From assembly GCA_001898625.1 (NCBI GenBank), contig MKUP01000011.1, positions 224,840 through 270,672 of the forward strand: a DNA stretch of 45,833 nucleotides, written 5' to 3'. The translations under genes and the position numbers were made by a program. This stretch comes from Burkholderiales bacterium 67-32. Lineage in GTDB: Bacteria; Pseudomonadota; Gammaproteobacteria; Burkholderiales; Burkholderiaceae_B. Position 1 is the stretch's first letter, and the number at the start of each line of letters is the position of its first letter. The notes below the pieces were generated by a model. That model was not told the DNA's origin. It saw only the letters and a program-made list of their open reading frames with translations, and did no database searches. Of this stretch, positions 31,401-40,657 are shown in pieces.

Positions 31401-32161
31401 TCAGGTCTTCATCTTGTAGCCGGTGCGGAAGATCCAGGCCACGATGCCCAGGCACACCAGCAGGAACACCAGCGTCATGCCCAGGCTGACCACGACGTTG
31501 ACGTCGGACTGGCCATAGAAGCTCCAGCGGAACCCGCTGATGAGGTAGACCACGGGATTGGCCAGCGTGATCTTCTGCCAGATCGGCGGCAGCATGCTGA
31601 TGGAGTAGAACGCGCCGCCCAGGAAGGTCAGCGGCGTGACGACCATGAGCGGGATGATCTGCAGCTTCTGGAAGTCGTCGGCCCACAGGCCGATGATGAA
31701 GCCGAACAGACTGAAGGTGACGGCGGTCAGGACCAGGAAGCCCAGCATCCAGACGGGATGCTCGATGTGATAGGGCACGAAGAGCCGCGCCGTGACCAGT
31801 ATCAGCAAGCCCAGCATCATCGACTTGGTGGCCGCCGCCCCGACGTAGCCGACCACGGCCTCGACGGGCGACACCGGCGCCGACAGCAGCTCGTAGATGG
31901 TGCCCGTCCACTTGGGCAGGTAGATCCCGAACGACGCATTGGAAATGCTCTCGTTCAGCAGCGACATCATGATCAGGCCGGGGATGATGAACGCCCCGTA
32001 GCTGACGCCGCCGATCTCGCCCATGCGCGAACCGATGGCGGTGCCGAACACGATGAAGTAGAGCGAGGTGGACAGCACCGGCGAAGCGATGCTTTGGGTC
32101 AGCGTGCGGAAGGTGCGCGCCATCTCGAACCGGTAGATCGCCCGGATCGCGTAGAAATTGA

Positions 32162-32165
<4 letters not shown>
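31401..32165 (-). CDS. ABC-2 type exporter permease
   Basis: Membrane subunit of 254 residues with about six hydrophobic segments, of the ABC-2/NodJ/DrrB type. Typical pieces are [20 protein letters not shown] near the start and [20 protein letters not shown] followed by [15 protein letters not shown] near the end. The start overlaps the ATPase stop as ATGA, so the two are coupled. Family members export drugs, polysaccharide precursors or lipids; the cargo is not predictable here. It is convergent with marR. Confidence 0.92.
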
Positions 32166-33127
<962 letters not shown>

Positions 33128-33327
33128 GGCGTGATGAGCGCGCCGCGGGGGAATGGGAGGGGGAACGGCACGGTCCCGGCGGCGGAAGTCGAGTGTATAG
33201 GATAGGTCCGGACGCGTCCTCAAGCCTGTTCCGCCAGCAGGGACATTTCCCGCGCGGGCCGACCCGTTATCATCCTGTTTTCGCGGCCGGCAATCCGCCC
33301 GCCGCCGCACGACCGGAGCATTCCCCC

Positions 33328-34593
33328 ATGAACCATCCCCCGGAAAACGTCAGCATGGCGCTGTTCTGCGACTTCGAGAACGTGGCCCTGGGCGTGCGCG
33401 ACGCCAAATATGAGCGCTTCGACATCAAGCTGGTGCTCGAACGCCTGCTGCTCAAGGGCAGCATCGTGGTCAAGAAGGCCTATTGCGACTGGGACCGCTA
33501 CAAGGGTTTCAAGGCCACCATGCACGAGGCCAACTTCGAGCTGATCGACATTCCGCACGTGCGCCAGTCCGGCAAGAACTCGGCCGACATCCGGATGGTG
33601 GTCGACGCGCTGGACCTCTGTTACACCAAGTCGCACGTCAACACCTTCGTGATCATCAGCGGCGACTCCGACTTCTCGCCGCTGGTCTCCAAGCTGCGCG
33701 AAAACGCCAAGCAGGTCATCGGCCTGGGCGTCAAGCAATCCACCTCGGACCTGCTGATCGCCAACTGCGACGAATTCATCTTCTACGACGACCTGGTCCG
33801 CGAGACGCACCAGGCCGCCCGGCGCGAGCCGCGCGGCGCGCAGCCGGCCAGCCGCCGTCCGCACGACGAGGACAAGTCGCGCAAGGACGATCTGGAGTCC
33901 CGGCGCGAGAAAGGCATCGCGCTGGCGGTCGAGACCTTCGACGCGCTGGTGTCCGAGCGCGGCGACACCGGCAAGATCTGGGCCTCGGTGCTAAAAGAGG
34001 CCATCAAGCGGCGGCGGCCCGACTTCAATGAGTCCTATTACGGCTTCCGCGCGTTCGGCAACCTGCTGGAAGCGGCCCAGTCCCGCGGATTGCTGGAGTT
34101 CGGCCGTGACGAAAAATCGGGCGCCTACGTATACCGCGCCAGCGGCGAAACGGCGCCGATCGAGCTGGCGGCGCCCAGGCCGGTGCCGGTGCCAGTGCCC
34201 GTCCCGGCTCCCGCCATCGAACCCGCCGAAGCCACCGCCACCGAGACGCCGGCCCCCCGGGCGGACAAACGGCGCAACACCCGCGGCGCCGGCAAGAGCG
34301 CCTCCCGCCGCGGACGGCCCGAGGCCGAGGCGGCCGGGGAAACAGCGCGGCAGGAACCCGCCGCCCTGCCCCTGTTTGCCGCCGAACCGGCCGCTCGCCC
34401 CGAACCCGAGGCGCGGCCCGCGCCCATCGCTCCGCCGCCCGAGCCGGTCCAGCCCCCCGCCGCTGAAACCGCCAGCGCCGACGCTGCCGCCACGGCCAGC
34501 GCGCCGGCCAAGAAAGCGGCACGCAAGACCGCCCGCAAGACGCCCGCGCGCCCCCGCGCACGCAAGACGGCGGCGAAGGCTCAGGAGGGCTGA
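33328..34593 (+). CDS. NYN-domain ribonuclease-like protein with LOTUS domain and H1-like tail
   Basis: A 421-residue protein. Residues about 7-155 form a NYN/PIN-like (LabA/MARF1) nuclease domain with the acidic residues in [28 protein letters not shown] and [13 protein letters not shown]. Residues about 190-270 form an OST-HTH/LOTUS RNA-binding domain ([39 protein letters not shown]). The rest is a low-complexity tail: [11 protein letters not shown], long Ala/Pro/Glu stretches, and a lysine-rich [20 protein letters not shown] end like histone H1. The likely role is RNA cleavage or sequestration, with the tail adding nucleic-acid binding (inference). It overlaps the 3' end of the convergent regulator gene by 13 bases. 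Confidence 0.88.
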   Translation: MNHPPENVSMALFCDFENVALGVRDAKYERFDIKLVLERLLLKGSIVVKKAYCDWDRYKGFKATMHEANFELIDIPHVRQSGKNSADIRMVVDALDLCYTKSHVNTFVIISGDSDFSPLVSKLRENAKQVIGLGVKQSTSDLLIANCDEFIFYDDLVRETHQAARREPRGAQPASRRPHDEDKSRKDDLESRREKGIALAVETFDALVSERGDTGKIWASVLKEAIKRRRPDFNESYYGFRAFGNLLEAAQSRGLLEFGRDEKSGAYVYRASGETAPIELAAPRPVPVPVPVPAPAIEPAEATATETPAPRADKRRNTRGAGKSASRRGRPEAEAAGETARQEPAALPLFAAEPAARPEPEARPAPIAPPPEPVQPPAAETASADAAATASAPAKKAARKTARKTPARPRARKTAAKAQEG

Positions 34594-35681
34594 GCGCCCG
34601 GACGGCCGCCGAAGGCGCGCGCCAGCGTCAGCACTTCGCCGGTCGCCACCGGTTCATAGCCCGGCAGCGCCTCCAGGCGCCGCACGAAGCCGGGCGCCTT
34701 CAGGATGGCCAGCACGTCGTCCAGCCTGCGGGCGTCCAGCGCCGATTGCTCCACCGCGAAGAAGTAGCGCTCGGTCACCAGCGGCACGAAATCCAGCCCG
34801 AAGCGCCGGGCCGCGGTCTCAATACCGAAACCGACGTCGGCCATGCCGCTGGCAATGTAGGCGGCCACGGCCGCGTGCGTGAACTCGGTGCTGTCGAAGC
34901 CGTTGATGGCTTGCTGCGGCACCTGGTCGCGCGCCAGCATCAGCTCCAGCAACATGCGCGTGCCCGAGCCCGCCTGCCGGTTGACGAAGCGCACGCCCGG
35001 CCGCGCGAGGTCGGCCAACGCCCGGATGCGCTTGGGGTTGCCCGGCGCCACGCACAGCCCCTGCACCCGCAGCGCGAGCTGGACCAGCACGTGCTTGCGC
35101 GGATCCAGCCATTGCAGGTACTGGCGCACGGAGTCCCGCTCGAAGGGCCCGATGGGCACGTGGAAACCAGCCAGGTCGCATTCGCCGCGGGCCAGCGCGG
35201 CCACCGCCTCGGTGCTGTTGCGGTAGCGCAGTTCCACCGGCATCTGCGCGGTGTTGATCCAGTCCACCAGGGCCGCCACCGCGAAACCATGGCTGGCGTA
35301 CAGCCGCAGCGGCGAACGCTCGGGCGCCACCGCCTTGCGGATCTCGGCTTCGAGTTCCGAGGCCAGGCTGTCCAGCGTGGGCGACAGGCGGGCGCGGATC
35401 CGGTCCTCGGCCAGCAGCAGGACCGTGCCCAGATGGCTCAGCCGCGTGCCCTTCCCCGGCCGCTTCTCCAGCAGCGGCGTGCCGAACAACTGTTCGGCGC
35501 TGCGCAGGAGGCCCCATACGTGACGGTAGGACAGCCCTTCCAGGCGGCCGGCCGCCGCGATCGAGCCCGACTCGCGGATGCTGGCCAGCAGGCGCAGCAA
35601 CAGGGACGTATCCACCGCGGATGAGGCCTCGGCCCCCGCTCCCTGTATGTGCCAGCCGGGTTGGATCGCGATCTTGAACAT
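34581..35681 (-). CDS. ModE-type HTH regulator with PBP-like effector domain
   Basis: A 366-residue regulator: an N-terminal ModE/LysR-like winged HTH (about 25-95: LLRLLASIRESGSIAAAGRL, GLSYRHVWGLLRSAEQLFG) and a C-terminal periplasmic-binding-like domain (about 115-350) with GVRFVNRQAGSGTRMLLELM, as in molybdate- or formate-enzyme regulators. It is divergent from the formate dehydrogenase operon across 127 bases that hold three GAACAT boxes, so it is the probable regulator of that enzyme. The ligand could be molybdate/tungstate or formate; the sequence does not decide. Confidence 0.85.
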   Translation of the reverse strand: MFKIAIQPGWHIQGAGAEASSAVDTSLLLRLLASIRESGSIAAAGRLEGLSYRHVWGLLRSAEQLFGTPLLEKRPGKGTRLSHLGTVLLLAEDRIRARLSPTLDSLASELEAEIRKAVAPERSPLRLYASHGFAVAALVDWINTAQMPVELRYRNSTEAVAALARGECDLAGFHVPIGPFERDSVRQYLQWLDPRKHVLVQLALRVQGLCVAPGNPKRIRALADLARPGVRFVNRQAGSGTRMLLELMLARDQVPQQAINGFDSTEFTHAAVAAYIASGMADVGFGIETAARRFGLDFVPLVTERYFFAVEQSALDARRLDDVLAILKAPGFVRRLEALPGYEPVATGEVLTLARAFGGRPGAQPS

Positions 35682-35754
35682 TTATGTAATCCTGAACATA
35701 TTTTTCGCGGGGAATTTCTTTGTTAGAGTGGGTCGCGTAGCGAGACATATGTTC
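35676..35754. promoter_or_regulatory. GAACAT boxes between the regulator and formate dehydrogenase
   Basis: GAACAT at 35676-35681 (over the regulator start codon), GAACATAT at 35694-35701 and the inverted ATATGTTC at 35747-35754. The two eight-base arms are perfectly complementary, 45 bases apart. Likely binding sites of the divergent ModE-like regulator, possibly with looping or tetramer binding. Confidence 0.6.
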
Positions 35755-35808
35755 TGAATTTCATATATTAGCCGTTTCCGCCTACCGCGACGCACGGCAC
35801 GGAACCCC

Positions 35809-37545
35809 ATGGACCAGAAAGTCATTCCCATCGTCGCGGCGGCGCCCACGCGCGAACGCCGGCGCCAGCAACCCAAGGGCCGGCGCGTCGATCCCGCCGC
35901 GCTGGCCGAGGTGCGCGCACTGCTGGGGGACGCGCCGCGCCGGCGCGAACTGCTGATCGAACACCTGCATCGCATCAACGACCGCTACGGCCAACTGGGC
36001 ACCCGCCATCTGGCGGCGCTGGCCCAGGAGCTGCGCATGGCGCAGGCCGAGGTCTATGAGGTGGCCTCCTTCTATCATCACTTCGACGTGGTGCGCGACG
36101 ACGGCCAGGCCGAGTCCGGTACCGCGCCGCTGACCGTGCGGGTCTGCGGCAGCCTGTCCTGTGAACTGGCGGGCGCCGGGCCGCTGCTGGAGCGCCTGCC
36201 GCAACTGCTGGGCGCCGGCGTGCGGGTCGTGCCGGCGCCGTGCCTGGGGCGCTGCGAACAGGCCCCCGTGGCGATGGTGGGCCAGCGCCCGGTCTCCTGT
36301 GCGACGCCGGAGGCGGTGCAGGCAGCCGCCGCCAGCGGCGACACCCGCGACCTGCCCGGCGACTACATCGACTACGCCGGCTATGTCGCGCAGGGCGGCT
36401 ACCGCGTGCTGCGCGCATGCGCCTCCGGCCAGCGCGACGTGGAATCCGTGCTCAAGGCCATGGAGGACTCGGGCCTGCGCGGCCTGGGCGGCGCGGGCTT
36501 CCCGGCCGGCCGCAAGTGGCGCGCGGTGCGCGCGGAACCCGTGCCGCGCCTGATGGCGGTCAACGTGGACGAGGGCGAGCCCGGCACCTTCAAGGACCGC
36601 TACTATCTTGAGCGCGATCCGCATCGCCACCTGGAAGGACTGCTGATCGCGGCCTGGGCGGTCGAGGCGCAGGCCGTCTACATCTACCTGCGCGACGAAT
36701 ACCACGGCTGCCGCGCCATCCTGCAGACCGAGCTGGACCGCCTGCGCGACGATCCGCCCGTTCCCGGCCTGCCCCGCATCGAATTGCGGCGGGGCGCCGG
36801 CGCCTACATCTGCGGCGAGGAATCGGCCATGATCGAGTCCATCGAGGGCAAGCGCGGCATGCCCAGGCTGCGCCCGCCCTATGTCGCGCAGGTCGGCCTG
36901 TTCGGCCGCCCCACGCTCGAACACAACTTCGAGACGCTGCACTGGGTCCGCGACATCCTCGAACGCGGCGGCGCCTGGTTCGCCTCGCAGGGCCGGCGCG
37001 GCCGCAAGGGCCTGCGCTCGTTCTCGGTGTCGGGACGCGTGCGCCAGCCCGGCGTCCACCTGGCGCCGGCCGGCATCACCATCCAGGAACTGATCGACGA
37101 GTACTGCGGCGGCATGCAGGACGGCCACGATTTCTACGCCTATCTGCCGGGCGGCGCGTCGGGCGGCATCCTGCCGGCGTCGATGAACGACATCCCGCTG
37201 GACTTCGACACACTGCAACCCTACGGCTGCTTCATCGGCTCGGCGGCGGTCATGGTCCTGTCCCATCGCGACACCGCCGTGGGCGCGGCGCGCAACATGA
37301 TGGGCTTCTTCAAGGACGAGTCCTGCGGCCAGTGCACGCCCTGTCGCGTGGGCACGGCCAAGGCGCTGGAGCTGATCCGCCAGCCCGACTGGGACATCCC
37401 GCTGCTGGAGGAACTGTCCGCCGTCATGCGCGACGCCTCGATATGCGGACTGGGCCAGGCGGCGCCCAATCCCGTGGACTGCGTCATCAAATATTTTCCT
37501 GGAGAACTCGGCTCCGGGTCGTCCGGCCGTGCCACGGGTAACTGA
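35809..37545 (+). CDS. fdsB: NAD-dependent formate dehydrogenase, fused gamma-beta (FdsG-FdsB) subunit
   Basis: A 578-residue diaphorase subunit that passes electrons from FdsA to NAD+. Residues about 28-175 are NuoE/FdsG-like with [2Fe-2S] ligands Cys113, Cys118, Cys145 and Cys149. Residues about 190-570 are NuoF/FdsB-like: the FMN/NADH site GLGGAGFPAGRKWRA and NVDEGEPGTFKDRY, and the [4Fe-4S] ligands Cys506, Cys509, Cys512 and Cys546 (ESCGQCTPCR...ICG). In Cupriavidus these are two genes, so this is a natural fusion with no internal break. The ATG is preceded by only a weak GGAACCCC. FdsA follows after one base. Confidence 0.93.
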   Translation: MDQKVIPIVAAAPTRERRRQQPKGRRVDPAALAEVRALLGDAPRRRELLIEHLHRINDRYGQLGTRHLAALAQELRMAQAEVYEVASFYHHFDVVRDDGQAESGTAPLTVRVCGSLSCELAGAGPLLERLPQLLGAGVRVVPAPCLGRCEQAPVAMVGQRPVSCATPEAVQAAAASGDTRDLPGDYIDYAGYVAQGGYRVLRACASGQRDVESVLKAMEDSGLRGLGGAGFPAGRKWRAVRAEPVPRLMAVNVDEGEPGTFKDRYYLERDPHRHLEGLLIAAWAVEAQAVYIYLRDEYHGCRAILQTELDRLRDDPPVPGLPRIELRRGAGAYICGEESAMIESIEGKRGMPRLRPPYVAQVGLFGRPTLEHNFETLHWVRDILERGGAWFASQGRRGRKGLRSFSVSGRVRQPGVHLAPAGITIQELIDEYCGGMQDGHDFYAYLPGGASGGILPASMNDIPLDFDTLQPYGCFIGSAAVMVLSHRDTAVGAARNMMGFFKDESCGQCTPCRVGTAKALELIRQPDWDIPLLEELSAVMRDASICGLGQAAPNPVDCVIKYFPGELGSGSSGRATGN

Positions 37546-37546
37546 C

Positions 37547-40357
37547 ATGAATGCCATCAATCGCCGCGAACTCGGCCTGTCTGCCGTCACCGTGAACTTC
37601 CGCCTGAACGGGCAGGAGGTCAGCGCCGCCGACAACGAAACCCTGATCCAGGTGGCCGACCGCCTGGGCATCGAGATCCCCCGCCTGTGCCATGCCGACG
37701 GACTGGAGCCGGCCGGCAACTGCCGCTCGTGCGTGGTCGAGATCGCCGGCGAGCGCGTGCTGGCGCCGTCGTGCTGCCGCACGCCGCGCGACGGCATGGA
37801 GGTCACGACCGACAGCGAGCGCGCGGTGCGCGCGCAGAAAATGGTACTCGAGCTGTTGCAGGCCGACATGCCCGAGACCTCGTACACGCGGAACAACGAA
37901 GTGGACCTCTGGGCGCGCAAGCTGGGCGTCGGCAAGCCGCGCTTCGCGCCGCGCGCGCCGGTGCCCGCCGACACCTCGCACCCGGCCATCGCCGTCAACC
38001 TGGACGCCTGCATCCAGTGCACGCGCTGCCTGCGCGCCTGCCGCGACGAGCAGGTCAACGACGTGATCGGGCTGGCCCATCGCGGCGACCATGCCAGGAT
38101 CGTATTCGACATGGACGACGCCATGGGCGCCTCGACCTGCGTGGCCTGCGGCGAATGCGTGCAGGCCTGCCCCACCGGCGCGCTGATGCCCGCGCGCGAG
38201 GTGGCGCTGCAAGTGCCGGACAAGGCGGTCGATTCGGTCTGCCCCTATTGCGGCGTGGGCTGCCAGCTGACCTACCACGTCAAGGACAACCGCATCCTGT
38301 ACGTCGAGGGCCGCGACGGCCCGGCCAACCACGAGCGCCTGTGCGTGAAGGGCCGCTACGGCTTCGACTACGCCCATCATCCCCAGCGCCTGACCCGGCC
38401 GCTGATCCGCCGCGCGGACGCGCCCAAGCGCGGCGACGCGGTCATGGATCCGGACCGCGTCATGGAGGTGTTCCGCGAAGCGACGTGGGAAGAGGCGCTG
38501 GATCGGGTGGGCGAACAACTGCGGTCGATCCGCGACACGCACGGCAAGCGCGCGCTGGCCGGCTTCGGCTCGGCCAAGGGCAGCAACGAGGAAGCCTATC
38601 TGTTCCAGAAGCTGGTACGCACGGGTTTCGGCAGCAACAACGTCGATCACTGCACGCGGTTGTGCCATGCCTCGTCGGTGGCGGCGCTGCTGGAGGGCAT
38701 AGGCTCGGGCGCAGTGTCCAATCCCGTGATGGACGTGGGCAAGGCCGAGGTGGTGATCGTGATCGGCGCCAACCCGACCGTGAACCATCCGGTGGCGGCG
38801 AGCTGGATCAAGAACGCCGTCAAGAACGGCACCAAGCTCATCGTGGCCGATCCTCGCCGCTCGGACCTCGCGCGGCTGGCGCACCGCTTCCTGCAGTTCA
38901 AGCCGGACACCGACGTGGCGATGCTGAACGCGATGATGCACGTGATCGTCCATGAAGGCCTGGTGGACGAGGACTTCATCGCCAGCCGCACCATCGGCTA
39001 CGACGAGTTGCGCAGGAACGTGGAAGGCTATAGCCCCGAGAGCATGGCGCCGATCTGCGGCATACCCGCGGACACGCTGCGCGAGGTGGCGCGGTTGTAC
39101 GCCACGTCCAAGGGATCGATGATCCTGTGGGGCATGGGCGTATCGCAGCACGTGCACGGCACGGACAACGCGCGCTGCCTGATCGCGCTGGCGCTGATGA
39201 CCGGGCAGATCGGCCGCCCGGGCACGGGCCTGCATCCGCTGCGCGGGCAGAACAACGTGCAGGGGGCGTCGGACGCGGGGCTGATTCCGATGATGTATCC
39301 GGACTATCAGCGCGTGGACAACGCGGAGGCCCGCCGGAAGTTCGAGCAATTGTGGGGCATGCCGCTGGATCCGCAGCCGGGGCTGACGGTGGTGGAGGTG
39401 ATGCACGCGATCAAGGCCGGCACGGTGCGGGGCATGTATGTGATGGGCGAGAATCCGGCGATGTCGGATCCGGACGCCAATCATGCGCGCGAGGCGCTGG
39501 CGGCGCTGGACCATCTGGTGGTGCAGGACATCTTCCTGACGGAAACGGCCTACCTGGCGGACGTCATCCTGCCGGCCTCGGCCTTTCCCGAGAAGACGGG
39601 AACGTTCACGAATACGGACCGGGTGGTGCAGATGGGCAGACAGGCCCTGGATCCGCCGGGGGACGCGCGCCAGGACTTGTGGATCATCCAGCAGCTGGCG
39701 GCGCGCATGGGGCTGGACTGGCACTATCGCGACGTCTCGGAGGTGTTCGACGAAATGCGCCATTCGATGCCGAGCATAGGCGGCATCACGTGGGATCGCC
39801 TGCAAGCGGAGCATGCGGTGACGTATCCGTGCCTGGCGGAGGGCGATGCGGGCGATCCGGTGGTGTTCACGAGCACGTTCCCGACGGAGACGGGACGCGC
39901 GCGTTTCGTGCCGGCTGACATCATTCCGGCGAATGAGCGGCCGGATGAGGACTATCCGCGGGTGTTGATCACAGGGCGGCAGTTGGAGCACTGGCATACG
40001 GGAAGCATGACGCGGCGGGCGTCGGTGCTGGATGCGATCGAGCCGGATCCGGTGGCGTTGGTGCATCCGCTGGATCTGGAAGAGATCGGGGTGCGGCCGG
40101 GAGACGTCATCACGCTGGAGTCGCGGCGGGGAGAAGTGTCGTTGTATGCGCGGGCGGAGGAAGGGACGCCGCGGGGGGCGGTGTTCGTGCCGTTCTGTTA
40201 TTACGAGGCGGCGATCAACAAGCTGACGAATGCGGCGCTGGATCCGTTCGGGAAGATTCCGGAGTTCAAGTATTGCGCAGTACGGATCCGGGCGGGGGGA
40301 GCGGAGCCGGTGCAGAGCAGTTATGGAGGTGGGCAGATATTGGGATTGGGCGCTTGA
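37547..40357 (+). CDS. fdsA: NAD-dependent formate dehydrogenase catalytic alpha subunit FdsA
   Basis: Molybdenum bis-MGD formate dehydrogenase, 936 residues, oxidising formate to CO2 in the cytosol. The N-terminal [2Fe-2S] domain has Cys48, Cys59, Cys62 and Cys76 or 77; two [4Fe-4S] clusters use Cys155/158/161/165 and Cys198/201/204/208; a further cluster precedes the Mo domain (Cys232/235/239/266, CPYCGVGC). The Mo ligand is Cys373 in NVDHCTRLCHASSV, a Cys rather than selenocysteine enzyme. MGD-binding motifs such as GANPTVNHPVAASW and the C-terminal ITGRQLEHWHTGSMTRR are present. The base composition changes sharply in the last third. No fdsC or fdsD follows. Confidence 0.95.
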   Translation: MNAINRRELGLSAVTVNFRLNGQEVSAADNETLIQVADRLGIEIPRLCHADGLEPAGNCRSCVVEIAGERVLAPSCCRTPRDGMEVTTDSERAVRAQKMVLELLQADMPETSYTRNNEVDLWARKLGVGKPRFAPRAPVPADTSHPAIAVNLDACIQCTRCLRACRDEQVNDVIGLAHRGDHARIVFDMDDAMGASTCVACGECVQACPTGALMPAREVALQVPDKAVDSVCPYCGVGCQLTYHVKDNRILYVEGRDGPANHERLCVKGRYGFDYAHHPQRLTRPLIRRADAPKRGDAVMDPDRVMEVFREATWEEALDRVGEQLRSIRDTHGKRALAGFGSAKGSNEEAYLFQKLVRTGFGSNNVDHCTRLCHASSVAALLEGIGSGAVSNPVMDVGKAEVVIVIGANPTVNHPVAASWIKNAVKNGTKLIVADPRRSDLARLAHRFLQFKPDTDVAMLNAMMHVIVHEGLVDEDFIASRTIGYDELRRNVEGYSPESMAPICGIPADTLREVARLYATSKGSMILWGMGVSQHVHGTDNARCLIALALMTGQIGRPGTGLHPLRGQNNVQGASDAGLIPMMYPDYQRVDNAEARRKFEQLWGMPLDPQPGLTVVEVMHAIKAGTVRGMYVMGENPAMSDPDANHAREALAALDHLVVQDIFLTETAYLADVILPASAFPEKTGTFTNTDRVVQMGRQALDPPGDARQDLWIIQQLAARMGLDWHYRDVSEVFDEMRHSMPSIGGITWDRLQAEHAVTYPCLAEGDAGDPVVFTSTFPTETGRARFVPADIIPANERPDEDYPRVLITGRQLEHWHTGSMTRRASVLDAIEPDPVALVHPLDLEEIGVRPGDVITLESRRGEVSLYARAEEGTPRGAVFVPFCYYEAAINKLTNAALDPFGKIPEFKYCAVRIRAGGAEPVQSSYGGGQILGLGA

Positions 40358-40372
40358 GTCGGTCTCATCGCC

Positions 40373-40387
40373 ATAGCCCATGGCTAT
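40373..40387. other. ATAGCC-CAT-GGCTAT palindrome downstream of fdsA
   Basis: Perfect six-base arms around three bases, 15 bases after the fdsA stop. It could end the fds transcript or be a protein site; there is no T tract. Confidence 0.35.
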
Positions 40388-40497
40388 CTCCTGCTCGATG
40401 GCTTTGCCGGTCCCATGCCACGGGTTCGCAGCCAAGTAGGTTGATCAGCCCGAAGATGATGCGGAGCTGCGAATGCGTGCGTCGACATAGCTCTCAC

Positions 40498-40549
40498 ATT
40501 TCAGGAATAAAAATCGGGACGGTTCCGATTGTTTAGTTATTCCTGAAAT
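40498..40549. other. Nested perfect inverted repeat in the fdsA-ALDH gap
   Basis: Outer arms ATTTCAGGAATAA (40498-40510) and TTATTCCTGAAAT (40537-40549), 13 bases each and perfect; inner arms AATCGG (40512-40517) and CCGATT (40525-40530). It lies in the 300-base gap between two convergent genes (40358-40657), which otherwise holds no ORF I can support. It may be a terminator, a regulatory site or a mobile-element end. Confidence 0.6.
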
Positions 40550-40657
40550 ATAAGAATTAATCAATGAAGTGCCCTTGCCTGACCATGACTCCTTATACAT
40601 GCGAACAATGGAAGCTGGCGGCCATACACCGCCTCCCTCCCCCCACCGCCAACAACG

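Noticed and set aside
34170-34220. Short tandem repeat encoding [11 protein letters not shown], first considered as a repeat array
   Set aside because: The unit is a two-codon low-complexity run within the linker of the NYN protein, not a CRISPR or other DNA repeat.
35782-38223. An 813-codon antisense frame over the formate dehydrogenase genes
   Set aside because: Low-complexity shadow of fdsB/fdsA with no ribosome site or domain.
37487-40435. A 982-codon open frame antisense to fdsA
   Set aside because: It exactly shadows fdsA, is rich in His/Arg/Ala as expected from the complement of GC-rich codons, and shows no family motif.
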